In this document: positions 1 through 6,951 of the stretch, piece after piece
Numbering within the stretch: position 1 is the stretch's first letter
How the letters are laid out: every line of letters starts with the position of its first letter
Source: Lachnospiraceae bacterium
Lineage (GTDB): Bacteria; Bacillota; Clostridia; Lachnospirales; Lachnospiraceae
DNA: 13,894 nt
Reading direction: 5' to 3'
Assembly: GCA_020860745.1 (NCBI GenBank)
Contig: JAJBTR010000087.1
Coordinates: forward strand, 1-13,894
Notes under the pieces: model-generated
What the model saw: the letters and a program-made list of their open reading frames with translations, nothing else
Databases searched by the model: none
What the model was told of the DNA's origin: nothing
Program-made: the position numbers and the translations under genes

Positions 1-91
1 AGTGAGATATAAGTGAGATAGGAAATCTGTGATTTCCGTAATCGAACTTATGCACAGTACAGCAAATTTTAAATTTGCGTAGTCGAACTTA
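1..91. repeat. Two copies of a dispersed hairpin repeat, apparently nested
   Basis: A full copy lies at 10-50: left arm taagtgagata, a 17-nt hairpin at 21-37 (GGAAATC, loop TGT, GATTTCC) and right arm gtaatcgaactta. A second hairpin at 62-78 (GCAAATTT, T, AAATTTGC) is followed by the right arm gtagtcgaactta (79-91) but has no left arm next to it. An extra left arm, agtgagata, lies at 1-9. The order left, left, hairpin, right, hairpin, right fits one copy (about 10-61) inserted between the left arm and hairpin of another. The outer TAAGT and ACTTA ends also pair. A third copy is at 4153-4197. No coding potential is seen. The element type is unknown to me; REP-like is the closest description. 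Confidence 0.75.
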
Positions 92-135
92 TGTAAAGCT
101 GCGTCGTCAATAGAAAACAAAGGAGTGGAGAACCA

Positions 136-2802
136 TTGAAAAAGAAAAAATTATTTTCCATACCGGCAAAAATCATTACGATAGTCGTCCTCGCGATTTC
201 AGCTTTTCTGGCCGGGCTGGCCGCCATGCGCATTGCCCAGGGCTACTGGATCGGAATGACATTCTCAGAGATGGCGCACGGGTCATTTTACAATAACAGC
301 ACCGCGGCGGCCAGTTATCTCTATCGGGAGGGCAGTTCGATTCTGGCCACGCTGCAGGATGCGAATTCGTTCTGCCGGGACGGCGCCTCCTATGACGAGA
401 CGGAAACGATTGACATCATGAATCTGGACGCCGGTGTGGTCAATGAAAATAAAAACCCGGAGACGACCTATGCATTGGCAGATCTGGACGCTTTTTATGG
501 TTCGGATGGGTATGCCCTTATCCAGTATCTGGTGAATTACGGGGAGGAACTGACGTATGATGATTTTTATACGGAAGAAATGTATACGGATACCGCGGCG
601 ACAGAGGAAGCGGACAGCGGGACAACGGTAGTGGAAGCGGAGATAGATGCAGATGCGACGGAAGCCGCATCGGAGTTTGCGCAGGAGGAGATGGGATCGG
701 ATGCGACACTGCTTGGCACAGAAAATGTGACTGTAGATAGCATTGCGGGCTCGGATGCGGACGAATCCCATTACACATATGAAACGATCAGTTACATCTT
801 TGGTATTTACGGGAATCTGGCCAATGTACTCTACAATAACGGGATTGTTGTGGAGGAGGACTATATCGTAAATGCTGCCGGGGAGACGCTGGCGGAATAC
901 GCCCGGGAAAATCAGGATTCCATATCCATTCTGGATTGTTACAAAAAGCTGATTGCGGCGGCAGATGCGCTGGATGAGTATCTGAGCGGCGCGTCGGATT
1001 CCAACGCCATGCTCTATGTGCGCAATATCTCGACGGATGATGTGTACACAAATATTGAGGAATGGCGGGATCTGACGCTGGATGAGGTGAGGGAATCCTA
1101 TCTGGAGAGTATGGGTGGTGAGGGAGACGGAACTTACTATGCCTACAGTGAGAATGAGTGGGCCAGTGAGACCGAGACAGATATGGTTGGTTCGGTAGAC
1201 GGTCTGGAATATTATGGTGATCTTCTGCTTGAGGAGGTTCGTTCTTCCGGCGTGGGGTATTATCAGATATTTCTTGGCCTTGATCTCAATTACCCGCTGC
1301 GCACCTCGTCATCCTATACGACGAACCTCTGGTTTGCAGGCTGGAATAATCATAATATATTTGAACCGTTCAGCACGGTGACAGTTTTTTTCCTCGCTCT
1401 TGCGGCGATGGCGGCTATGCTGGTTCTCGCGGCTTTGCAGACCGGCCGGCGTCCGGATGATCCGGACATTCATCCTGTACCGATGGATCGGTTTCCGTTG
1501 GAGTTCATGATGATAGGGGATATCGTGCTCTGGGTGCTTCTGATTGCCTGGCTGTACTCACAGCTGTCCCTTGTCTACAGTGATGTGCTGTATTCTGATG
1601 TCACGTATATCTCGGCCAACGTAGTGGGAGGAGCTTTTTCAGCGGCATTGATTGTCCTTTTGTCTGCCTGGGAGTGGAAGCGCTACGGGCGCCGTGTGAG
1701 GGAACGGTCGGTCGGAGGCAGCCTGATCCTGATCATCGTGCGGAAAGTCAGGAAAAGCCTGGAAACAGGGCGGGGAGCGGAAGCGCAGATCCGCTGCATG
1801 GTCGGAATTTACTGGATTTTTATTGTGGTGCAGGCTTTTTTCCTGTTGCTTGGCGCGCGGCTGTGGTGGAGCTGGTATAGCCCGGGAGTGGGAGTGTTCC
1901 TTATGCTGGTTTTGATTGTCGTGGACCTGATTGTTATGATACGGCTGATCCGTCAGACAGCCGAACGCACCAGAATTACGAAAGGAATGGAGGAATTGGC
2001 TGCCGGCAACCTGGACTACCAGGTGGACGCGGTGGGATTTACCAGTGAAAACAGAGGAACGGCGGATGTATTTAACAGCGTGCGGGAGGGAATTAAGCAT
2101 GCGGTAGAGGTCGAAATGAAGAGTGAGCGCTTAAAGACGGATCTGATCACGAATGTTTCCCATGATATCAAAACGCCGCTGACTTCCATTATTAACTATG
2201 TGGATATTTTGAAACGGGAGAATTTTGAGGATGAGCGGATTGCCGGATATATCGATGTCCTGGACCGCAAATCGCAGCGCTTAAAACAGCTGACGGATGA
2301 TCTTGTGGAAGCATCCAAGATCAGCTCCGGTGTGATCACGCTGGATATACAGGAAATCAATCTCAAGCAGCTCTTGCTGCAGGCAATCGGCGAGTTTGAT
2401 GAAAAATTCCAGGAGAGAAATCTTTCCCTGGTGATTGATCTGACTGAGGCAGAAATGCGGATTCAGGCGGACGGACGACGGATGTACCGCGTGATCGAGA
2501 ACCTGCTTAACAACGCGGTCAAATACTCCATGCCGGGTTCCCGCGTCTATGTGAGCGGGGTGGTTCAGGATCGAAAAGTTTCTTTCACGATAAAAAACAT
2601 GTCGGAGCAGGCGCTGAATTTCAGTGCGGAGGAGCTGACGGAGCGCTTTGTCCGCGGCGATGTCTCCCGGACGACGGAGGGGAGCGGCCTGGGACTGGAA
2701 ATCGCGAAAAATCTGACGGCCATGCAGGGCGGCGACCTGCAGCTGTACCTGGACGGGGATCTGTTCAAGGTGACGGTGAGCTTTTACGGAGTGCCTGTGT
2801 AG
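136..2802 (+). CDS. Membrane sensor histidine kinase with large acidic extracytoplasmic domain
   Basis: An 888-residue two-component sensor kinase that should autophosphorylate on His and pass phosphate to a response regulator not present here. The start is TTG at 136, with AGGAG (121-125) and GGAG (127-130) upstream. TM1 is at about residues 13-33. An extracytoplasmic domain spans about 34-412. Five more membrane segments lie near 413-434, 457-477, 493-512, 556-576 and 584-604. A HAMP-like linker (KGMEELAAGNLDYQV) follows near 616-630. The kinase core has the H-box VSHDIKTPLTS with His676, the N-box around Asn789-Asn793 (ENLLNNAVKYS) and the G-box GSGLGLEIAK (849-858). The sensor part is extremely acidic: by hand count about 74 Asp/Glu against about 11 Lys/Arg, with no Lys or Arg from residue 107 to 256. 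It has only two Cys (80, 268). The signal sensed is unknown. The kinase call is secure. Confidence 0.93.
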   Translation: MKKKKLFSIPAKIITIVVLAISAFLAGLAAMRIAQGYWIGMTFSEMAHGSFYNNSTAAASYLYREGSSILATLQDANSFCRDGASYDETETIDIMNLDAGVVNENKNPETTYALADLDAFYGSDGYALIQYLVNYGEELTYDDFYTEEMYTDTAATEEADSGTTVVEAEIDADATEAASEFAQEEMGSDATLLGTENVTVDSIAGSDADESHYTYETISYIFGIYGNLANVLYNNGIVVEEDYIVNAAGETLAEYARENQDSISILDCYKKLIAAADALDEYLSGASDSNAMLYVRNISTDDVYTNIEEWRDLTLDEVRESYLESMGGEGDGTYYAYSENEWASETETDMVGSVDGLEYYGDLLLEEVRSSGVGYYQIFLGLDLNYPLRTSSSYTTNLWFAGWNNHNIFEPFSTVTVFFLALAAMAAMLVLAALQTGRRPDDPDIHPVPMDRFPLEFMMIGDIVLWVLLIAWLYSQLSLVYSDVLYSDVTYISANVVGGAFSAALIVLLSAWEWKRYGRRVRERSVGGSLILIIVRKVRKSLETGRGAEAQIRCMVGIYWIFIVVQAFFLLLGARLWWSWYSPGVGVFLMLVLIVVDLIVMIRLIRQTAERTRITKGMEELAAGNLDYQVDAVGFTSENRGTADVFNSVREGIKHAVEVEMKSERLKTDLITNVSHDIKTPLTSIINYVDILKRENFEDERIAGYIDVLDRKSQRLKQLTDDLVEASKISSGVITLDIQEINLKQLLLQAIGEFDEKFQERNLSLVIDLTEAEMRIQADGRRMYRVIENLLNNAVKYSMPGSRVYVSGVVQDRKVSFTIKNMSEQALNFSAEELTERFVRGDVSRTTEGSGLGLEIAKNLTAMQGGDLQLYLDGDLFKVTVSFYGVPV

Positions 2803-2894
2803 TAAATGTACTTTTTACAGGTTGGTCGGACTGTGAATGTAACATCTTCCGCGGGATGCGTATTCATCTGAGCATTCGTTATTATGTAGAGAAA

Positions 2895-2927
2895 ACAGGG
2901 TTTGTGCAAAAACGGCGCAAACCCTGT
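2895..2927 (+). terminator. Stable hairpin, possible terminator of the kinase gene
   Basis: A 13-bp stem (ACAGGGTTTGTGC with GCGCAAACCCTGT, one G-T wobble) closes a 7-nt loop, 93 nt after the kinase stop codon. The following bases (cgcaatttta) contain only a short T run, so it is a weak intrinsic terminator at best. It could instead be an mRNA 3'-end or processing hairpin. It sits just before a promoter, as expected for a transcription boundary. Confidence 0.5.
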
Positions 2928-2950
2928 CGCAATTTTACGATGAGATTCTG

Positions 2951-2979
2951 TTGAGGACAGGCATAATTTTTTTTATAAT
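2951..2979 (+). promoter_or_regulatory. Sigma-A-type promoter for the MerR-family gene
   Basis: TTGAGG (2951-2956), a 17-bp spacer containing a run of T, and a perfect TATAAT (2974-2979). Transcription would start near 2986, giving a leader of about 110 nt before the ATG at 3098. The spacing and -10 box are ideal; the -35 differs from TTGACA at two positions. Confidence 0.75.
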
Positions 2980-3004
2980 TGTAAGGAACGATAGAAAGGA
3001 TCTG

Positions 3005-3073
3005 TCATACGCAATATCGGGGTCTGTAAGGATGCGGGGGAGAAGATCTTTGCGAGGTCCGCATCCGGTATGA
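3005..3073 (+). promoter_or_regulatory. Structured leader upstream of the MerR-family gene
   Basis: Two nested complementary arms lie between the promoter and the ribosome binding site. GGATGCGG (3030-3037) pairs with CCGCATCC (3059-3066), and outside it TCATAC (3005-3010) pairs with GTATGA (3068-3073). The outer arm ends 11 nt before the AGGAGG at 3085-3090. I recognise no known riboswitch class. It could be a cis-acting RNA or a protein-binding dyad. Confidence 0.45.
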
Positions 3074-3097
3074 GATTCAAAAAAAGGAGGTTTGAGG

Positions 3098-3976
3098 ATG
3101 GAGAGAGTGCGTTATATGATATCGGACGCGTCTAACCGGATTCAGGTGGAGGCGCATGTCCTGCGTTACTGGGAGGAAGAACTGGAGCTGAATGTCCCGC
3201 GCAATGAGATGGGGCATCGCTACTATACGGAAGAAAATATCCGGCAGTTTGAGCAGATTAAGAAGTTAAAAGCGGAGGGGTTTCAGCTGAAAGCGATCAA
3301 AATGCTGATTCACAACCCGGCGCCTGTAAGAGATGAGGCAGAGGAGGCAGGAGAAGAGACCGATAATATTTATGATCTGGCGGGAGTGCTGCCGAAAGAA
3401 ACGGAAAATTCTCAGGGGAAAGGCAGGATGCTGCATGGTTTGCCGGGAGTTCAGAAAGAAAAAGCGGAGCAGACGTGCGGTTCCCCGGAGACACAGCTGG
3501 ATAATAAGGAGCAGAGGATAATAAAGCTGTCGAATGATGCGGCAGATGCAGAACAGGGAAATGTAAAGTTTGGGCATGGTGAGGCAAAGATGAGGAAAGA
3601 AGCTAAAAAACAGACGCACAGCGCTGAAAAAGAGGCGCAAAAAACAGAGCTTGCTGTCTCTGATGCGGATACAGGACCGATATCCGCGGCGCGGGAGGAG
3701 CCGCCGTCGAAACTGGAACAGTTTCAGATGATGATGAATGAGATTGTCCGTACGGCCATCGCGGAAAACAACCGGGAGCTGGGGCTGGAAATCGGAAATC
3801 AGGTGGAGGAGAAAGTCCTGAAAGAACTGAATTATCTGATGCGCGATCAGGAAGAACGGGACGAGGAGCGGTTCCGCCGTCTGGATGAGGCGATCCGGAG
3901 CCGCCAGCGCCGCCCGCCGAAAGAAAAAAGAAAATTTTTTCATGCACCCATTCACAAAGTAGAAGAAATAGGGTAA
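3098..3976 (+). CDS. MerR-family DNA-binding protein, RacA-like layout
   Basis: A 292-residue protein with a MerR-type winged helix-turn-helix at about residues 5-70 (LRYWEEELEL, MGHRYYTEENIRQ, LKAEGFQLKAIKMLI). I chose ATG 3098 over an in-frame TTG at 3092 because AGGAGG at 3085-3090 is 7 nt upstream of the ATG but only 1 nt from the TTG. Residues 75-205 are a polar, Glu/Lys-rich, probably disordered linker. Residues 205-268 look helical and coiled-coil-like (LEQFQMMMNEIV, EERDEERFRRLDEA). The end is a basic tail (RSRQRRPPKEKRKFF, 267-281). There is no effector-binding domain and no metal-binding Cys set. N-terminal MerR fold plus coiled coil is the layout of Bacillus RacA, a chromosome-anchoring protein, so chromosome organisation is as plausible as transcription control. 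The DNA-binding call is firm; the role is open. Confidence 0.85.
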   Translation: MERVRYMISDASNRIQVEAHVLRYWEEELELNVPRNEMGHRYYTEENIRQFEQIKKLKAEGFQLKAIKMLIHNPAPVRDEAEEAGEETDNIYDLAGVLPKETENSQGKGRMLHGLPGVQKEKAEQTCGSPETQLDNKEQRIIKLSNDAADAEQGNVKFGHGEAKMRKEAKKQTHSAEKEAQKTELAVSDADTGPISAAREEPPSKLEQFQMMMNEIVRTAIAENNRELGLEIGNQVEEKVLKELNYLMRDQEERDEERFRRLDEAIRSRQRRPPKEKRKFFHAPIHKVEEIG

Positions 3977-3979
3977 ACT

Positions 3980-4045
3980 ATGCGGGAAAGTATCGTCAAT
4001 AGACAGGAGTTGGGGGATGGCCCAGGCCACTTTCTCTTGCCGCAT
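3980..4045. repeat. Interrupted inverted repeat just after the MerR gene
   Basis: ATGCGG (3980-3985) and AAAGT (3987-3991) are matched in reverse by ACTTT (4029-4033) and CCGCAT (4040-4045), with unequal internal loops. The short palindrome TGGCC-CA-GGCCA (4018-4029) lies inside and shares one base with the right arm. It begins 4 nt after the stop codon. It could be a 3' structure of the mRNA. No T-tract follows, so I do not call it a terminator. Confidence 0.4.
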
Positions 4046-4152
4046 TGCAGCAATTCACCTTGTGCTTGCATTTTCTAACGACTGGATATTAGACGATCAA
4101 GACGATATGAGCAGGTAGCGTGATAACGTGGATTGCGATAATGCTTTCCCTT

Positions 4153-4197
4153 TAAGTGAGATAGCAAATTTTAAATTTGCGTAATCGAACTTATGCA
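4153..4197. repeat. Third copy of the dispersed hairpin repeat
   Basis: taagtgagata (4153-4163), then GCAAATTT-T-AAATTTGC (4164-4180), then gtaatcgaactta (4181-4193) and tgca. The arms are the same as in the copy at 10-50, and the hairpin is the same as the one at 62-78. It is intact, with both arms. Confidence 0.8.
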
Positions 4198-4327
4198 TAG
4201 CTAATGAGCATGGAATGCGAATTTAGTGAAAGCTTATGCAAAGCAATGTCGTCGGTGATTGCGAACGTTCAGGAGGAACGGAGCAATCAGCTTTCGAGCA
4301 AGCATATAATAAGGAGAATACATACTT

Positions 4328-5377
4328 ATGAATATCGTGGTTTTGGCCGGAGGATTGAGTACGGAGCGGGATGTTTCCCTTACGACAGGAAGCATGGTAA
4401 CCCAGGCACTGCGGGAGAGAGGACATGCGGTGATTATGCTGGATGTTTTTATGGGATATGGCGAGGAGGAGTGTGATATCACAGATATTTTTCTTCACTC
4501 AAAGGAGGCGAGCGTTGAGGTCAGTGTGATTCCGACGCGGGCTCCGGATCTTGCCCGGGTAAAGGCAATGCGGAAGGATCAGTCGGACTGTTTTTTCGGG
4601 CCGAATGTGATACATATCTGTCAGGCGGCGGATCTGGTATTTATGGCGTTGCACGGGGAGAACGGGGAGAATGGCAAGATTCAGGCTGTCTTTGATCTCT
4701 TTGGCATCCGCTATACGGGCACCGGATACTTAAGCAGCGCCCTCGCCATGGATAAGGGAATTTCAAAGGAGCTGTTCGAGGCGGCCGGCATCCCGACGCC
4801 CCATGGTATTTCTATGGAAAAGACGGAACCGCGCACGCTGGCGGAGACGGGACTGACGCTCCCCTGTGTGGTGAAACCGTGCTGCGGCGGCTCCAGTATC
4901 GGTGTTTCCATTGTTCGTACGGAAGCGGAGTATGAGGAAGCGCTGGCTCATGCCTTTCAATTTGAAGAAAAAGTCATTGTCGAGGATTACGTGGAAGGGC
5001 GGGAATTCTCCGTGGGAGTGATTGACTTTCAGCCGCTTCCGGTCATTGAGATCGCGCCCATCGAGGGATTTTACGATTATGCGAATAAATACAAGGCGGG
5101 GAGTACCGTGGAGACCTGTCCGGCTGACCTGCCTGAAGAGATTACACACCGGATGCAGGAGATCGCGGTGCAGGTCTGTGAGGCGCTGGGGCTGGATACC
5201 TATTCCCGCATGGATTTTCTCTTAGATGACAAAAATGAGCTGTTCTGTCTGGAGGCCAATACACTTCCCGGCATGACGCCCACCAGTCTGCTTCCGCAGG
5301 AGGCCGCGGTGGTCGGCCTGGACTTTGGGGAGCTGTGTGAGAAGCTGATGCAGATTTCACTGAAGAAATATGTTTAA
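4328..5377 (+). CDS. ddl: D-alanine--D-alanine ligase
   Basis: A 349-residue cytoplasmic ATP-grasp ligase that joins two D-Ala molecules for the peptidoglycan stem peptide. Visible motifs are the N-terminal GGLSTERDVSLTTG (8-21, with the conserved Glu14), MALHGENGENG (106-116), the ATP-binding VVKPCCGGSSIG (181-192), VEDYVEGREFSVGVI (218-232), the loop Tyr in FYDYANKY (248-255), and YSRMDF with LEANTLPGMTPTSL (Arg294, Asp296, Glu309, Asn311, Ser320-Leu321). The Tyr in FYDY is what D-Ala-D-Ala enzymes carry, arguing against a D-Ala-D-Lac resistance ligase. Length is normal for the family. AAGGAG at 4311-4316 sits 11 nt before the ATG. murF begins 11 nt after the stop, with its ribosome site overlapping the ddl stop codon. 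Confidence 0.97.
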   Translation: MNIVVLAGGLSTERDVSLTTGSMVTQALRERGHAVIMLDVFMGYGEEECDITDIFLHSKEASVEVSVIPTRAPDLARVKAMRKDQSDCFFGPNVIHICQAADLVFMALHGENGENGKIQAVFDLFGIRYTGTGYLSSALAMDKGISKELFEAAGIPTPHGISMEKTEPRTLAETGLTLPCVVKPCCGGSSIGVSIVRTEAEYEEALAHAFQFEEKVIVEDYVEGREFSVGVIDFQPLPVIEIAPIEGFYDYANKYKAGSTVETCPADLPEEITHRMQEIAVQVCEALGLDTYSRMDFLLDDKNELFCLEANTLPGMTPTSLLPQEAAVVGLDFGELCEKLMQISLKKYV

Positions 5378-5388
5378 AGGAGCACGAC

Positions 5389-6951
5389 ATGAAAGGAATG
5401 TCTTTAGATCATATCAGAAAAGCCAGCCGGGGTACATTTTACGGGGAGGATGCAGCCCTTGACCGGGAGGCGGAGGGAGTCGTTATCGACAGCCGCCAGG
5501 TGCAGGCGGGATTCCTCTATGTGGCCATGCGCGGTGAGCGCGTGGACGGGCACCGTTTTATCCCGGATGTATTTGACAGGGGAGCGGCGGCTGTTTTGTC
5601 CGAAAAAATTCTGGAGAACCCTGCCGGACCGTATATTCTGGTGGAATCCTGCCCGCAGGCGCTCAAAGACATCGCGGAGTATTACCGGTCGACACTGGCG
5701 ATACCGGTTGTGGGCATTGCCGGGAGTGTGGGCAAGACCAGCACCAAGGAGATGATCGCCGCCGTGCTGGAGCAGAAGTATAGAGTGCTGAAGACGGAGG
5801 GCAATTTCAATAACGAGATCGGACTGCCCCTGACGCTGCTGCGCATCCGGCAGGAACATGAGGCGGCCGTGGTGGAGATGGGGATTTCTGATTTTGGCGA
5901 GATGCACCGTCTGGCGAAGATGGCGAGGCCGGATGTCTGTGTTATGACCAATATCGGGCAGTGCCACCTGGAGAATCTCATCGACCGGGACGGCGTTCTC
6001 AGGGCCAAGTCAGAAATTTTTGATTACTTAAAGCCGGACGGCGTGGTTGTCTTAAACGGAAATGATGATAAGTTATCCGCGATCGGGGAGGTAAAGGGAG
6101 TCATCCCCACGCGGTATTTTGTGTATGAGGGCAGCGCTGAGTTAGTGAGTGACGGCAATTGCGATGGCAGAGTTGAGCTTGTGAGTGACGGAAATAGTGG
6201 TGATAACACAATATTTGCAGGAGACAAGAAAGGAAGATCTGCAAATAATGCGGAAAAGGGCTATCGTGACGACGCAGCGGAGAAGACATCAGATCATACC
6301 TATTTTGTGACAGCGGATTTCATAGAGAATCACGGCGTCCGGGGGATGGATGCGGTGCTCCATTTTCACGGGGCATATGCGGAGGATTGCCGGATTCACG
6401 AGCCGATTCCCGGCCTTCACAATATTTACAATGCCTGCGCCGCAGCCTGTGTGGGCGATGCGCTGGGGCTGACGCATGCAGAGATCTGCACCGGGATTGC
6501 CGGGGCGAAGACCATTGCGGGCAGAACCAATCTCATTGAGGCGGACGGCATTGTGATTATCGATGACTGCTACAATGCGAATCCGGTATCGATGAAAGCT
6601 TCTCTGGATGTGCTCAGTCAGACAGAGGGAAGAAAAATCGCGGTTCTGGGCGATATGGGCGAGCTTGGAAAAGACGAGAGAGCGCTTCACCGCGAGGTGG
6701 GAGAATACGCCGCCGGGAAAGGGATTGACTTTGTTTTCTGTACGGGCGAGCTGTCTGAGGAACTGGCGAAAGCCGCCTCGGCGGGATGCACCGCGCAGCA
6801 CTGCAAAAACAGGGAGACCCTGCTTGCCGCCCTGCGCTCCTGCATAAAAAAGGGAGATACTGTTCTTGTGAAAGCATCCCATTTTATGCAGTATTCTGAA
6901 ATTGTCCGTGCGCTGCAAACCTTGGCGGTTAAAGATGGCGGGGAATCATAG
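5389..6951 (+). CDS. murF: UDP-MurNAc-tripeptide--D-Ala-D-Ala ligase with an acidic/polar insert
   Basis: A 520-residue Mur ligase that adds the D-Ala-D-Ala dipeptide made by Ddl to UDP-MurNAc-tripeptide, using ATP in the cytoplasm. The N-terminal substrate domain covers about 1-104. The P-loop is GIAGSVGKTST (109-119, Lys116), followed by EGNFNNEIGLPLTLL, VVEMGISDFGEM and TNIGQCHLENL. Lys207 in RAKSEIF is the expected carbamoylated lysine. The C-terminal region has PGLHNIYNACAA (341-352), IIDDCYNANPVSMKASL (390-406) and VLGDMGELG (419-427). The start ATG 5389 has AAAGGAG (5376-5382) 6 nt upstream. The protein is some 60 residues longer than usual because residues about 248-303 form a polar insert with an internal repeat. 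The gene ends convergently with plsC, overlapping it by 6 bp. Confidence 0.96.
   Translation: MKGMSLDHIRKASRGTFYGEDAALDREAEGVVIDSRQVQAGFLYVAMRGERVDGHRFIPDVFDRGAAAVLSEKILENPAGPYILVESCPQALKDIAEYYRSTLAIPVVGIAGSVGKTSTKEMIAAVLEQKYRVLKTEGNFNNEIGLPLTLLRIRQEHEAAVVEMGISDFGEMHRLAKMARPDVCVMTNIGQCHLENLIDRDGVLRAKSEIFDYLKPDGVVVLNGNDDKLSAIGEVKGVIPTRYFVYEGSAELVSDGNCDGRVELVSDGNSGDNTIFAGDKKGRSANNAEKGYRDDAAEKTSDHTYFVTADFIENHGVRGMDAVLHFHGAYAEDCRIHEPIPGLHNIYNACAAACVGDALGLTHAEICTGIAGAKTIAGRTNLIEADGIVIIDDCYNANPVSMKASLDVLSQTEGRKIAVLGDMGELGKDERALHREVGEYAAGKGIDFVFCTGELSEELAKAASAGCTAQHCKNRETLLAALRSCIKKGDTVLVKASHFMQYSEIVRALQTLAVKDGGES
6136..6207 (+). repeat. Imperfect 36-bp tandem repeat inside murF
   Basis: Two 36-bp units, 6136-6171 and 6172-6207, encode AELVSDGNCDGR and VELVSDGNSGDN. 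The core tgagtgacgg is identical in both. They lie at the start of the extra segment in the central domain of MurF, between the normal sequence ending in RYFVYEG and resuming at YFVTADFIENHG. The duplication suggests the insert grew by tandem duplication in a surface loop. Confidence 0.7.

Larger units (their letters stand above)
3977..4327. other. 351-nt intergenic region between the MerR gene and ddl
   Basis: It contains an inverted repeat (3980-4045), a copy of the dispersed hairpin repeat (4153-4197) and, just before ddl, a TATAAT at 4305-4310 without a convincing -35 box. About 4205-4250 resembles 86-110 (both contain cttatg, aaagc and gtcgtc), suggesting that related sequence follows the hairpin repeat at both sites. 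A 90-codon frame starting at 4204 runs into ddl in another frame and is not credible. No intrinsic terminator with a T-tract is visible. Confidence 0.6.

Noticed and set aside
283..771. 162-codon minus-strand open frame inside the histidine kinase gene
   Set aside because: It is antisense to the acidic sensor domain; the product is Arg/Ile/Cys-rich with no family features and no ribosome site that I can see.
3266..4045. 259-codon minus-strand open frame opposite the MerR-like gene
   Set aside because: It lies almost entirely antisense to a well-supported gene and its Phe/Leu/Arg-rich product is what the complement of a Glu/Lys-rich coding strand gives. No domain is recognisable.
4204..4476. 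90-codon plus-strand frame overlapping the start of ddl
   Set aside because: It lacks a ribosome site at its start and runs about 150 bp into ddl in a different frame.
4328..5377. D-Ala-D-Lac or D-Ala-D-Ser (vancomycin resistance) ligase
   Set aside because: The FYDYANKY loop carries the Tyr of D-Ala-D-Ala ligases and the gene is joined to murF, with no vanH, vanX or vanT neighbour.
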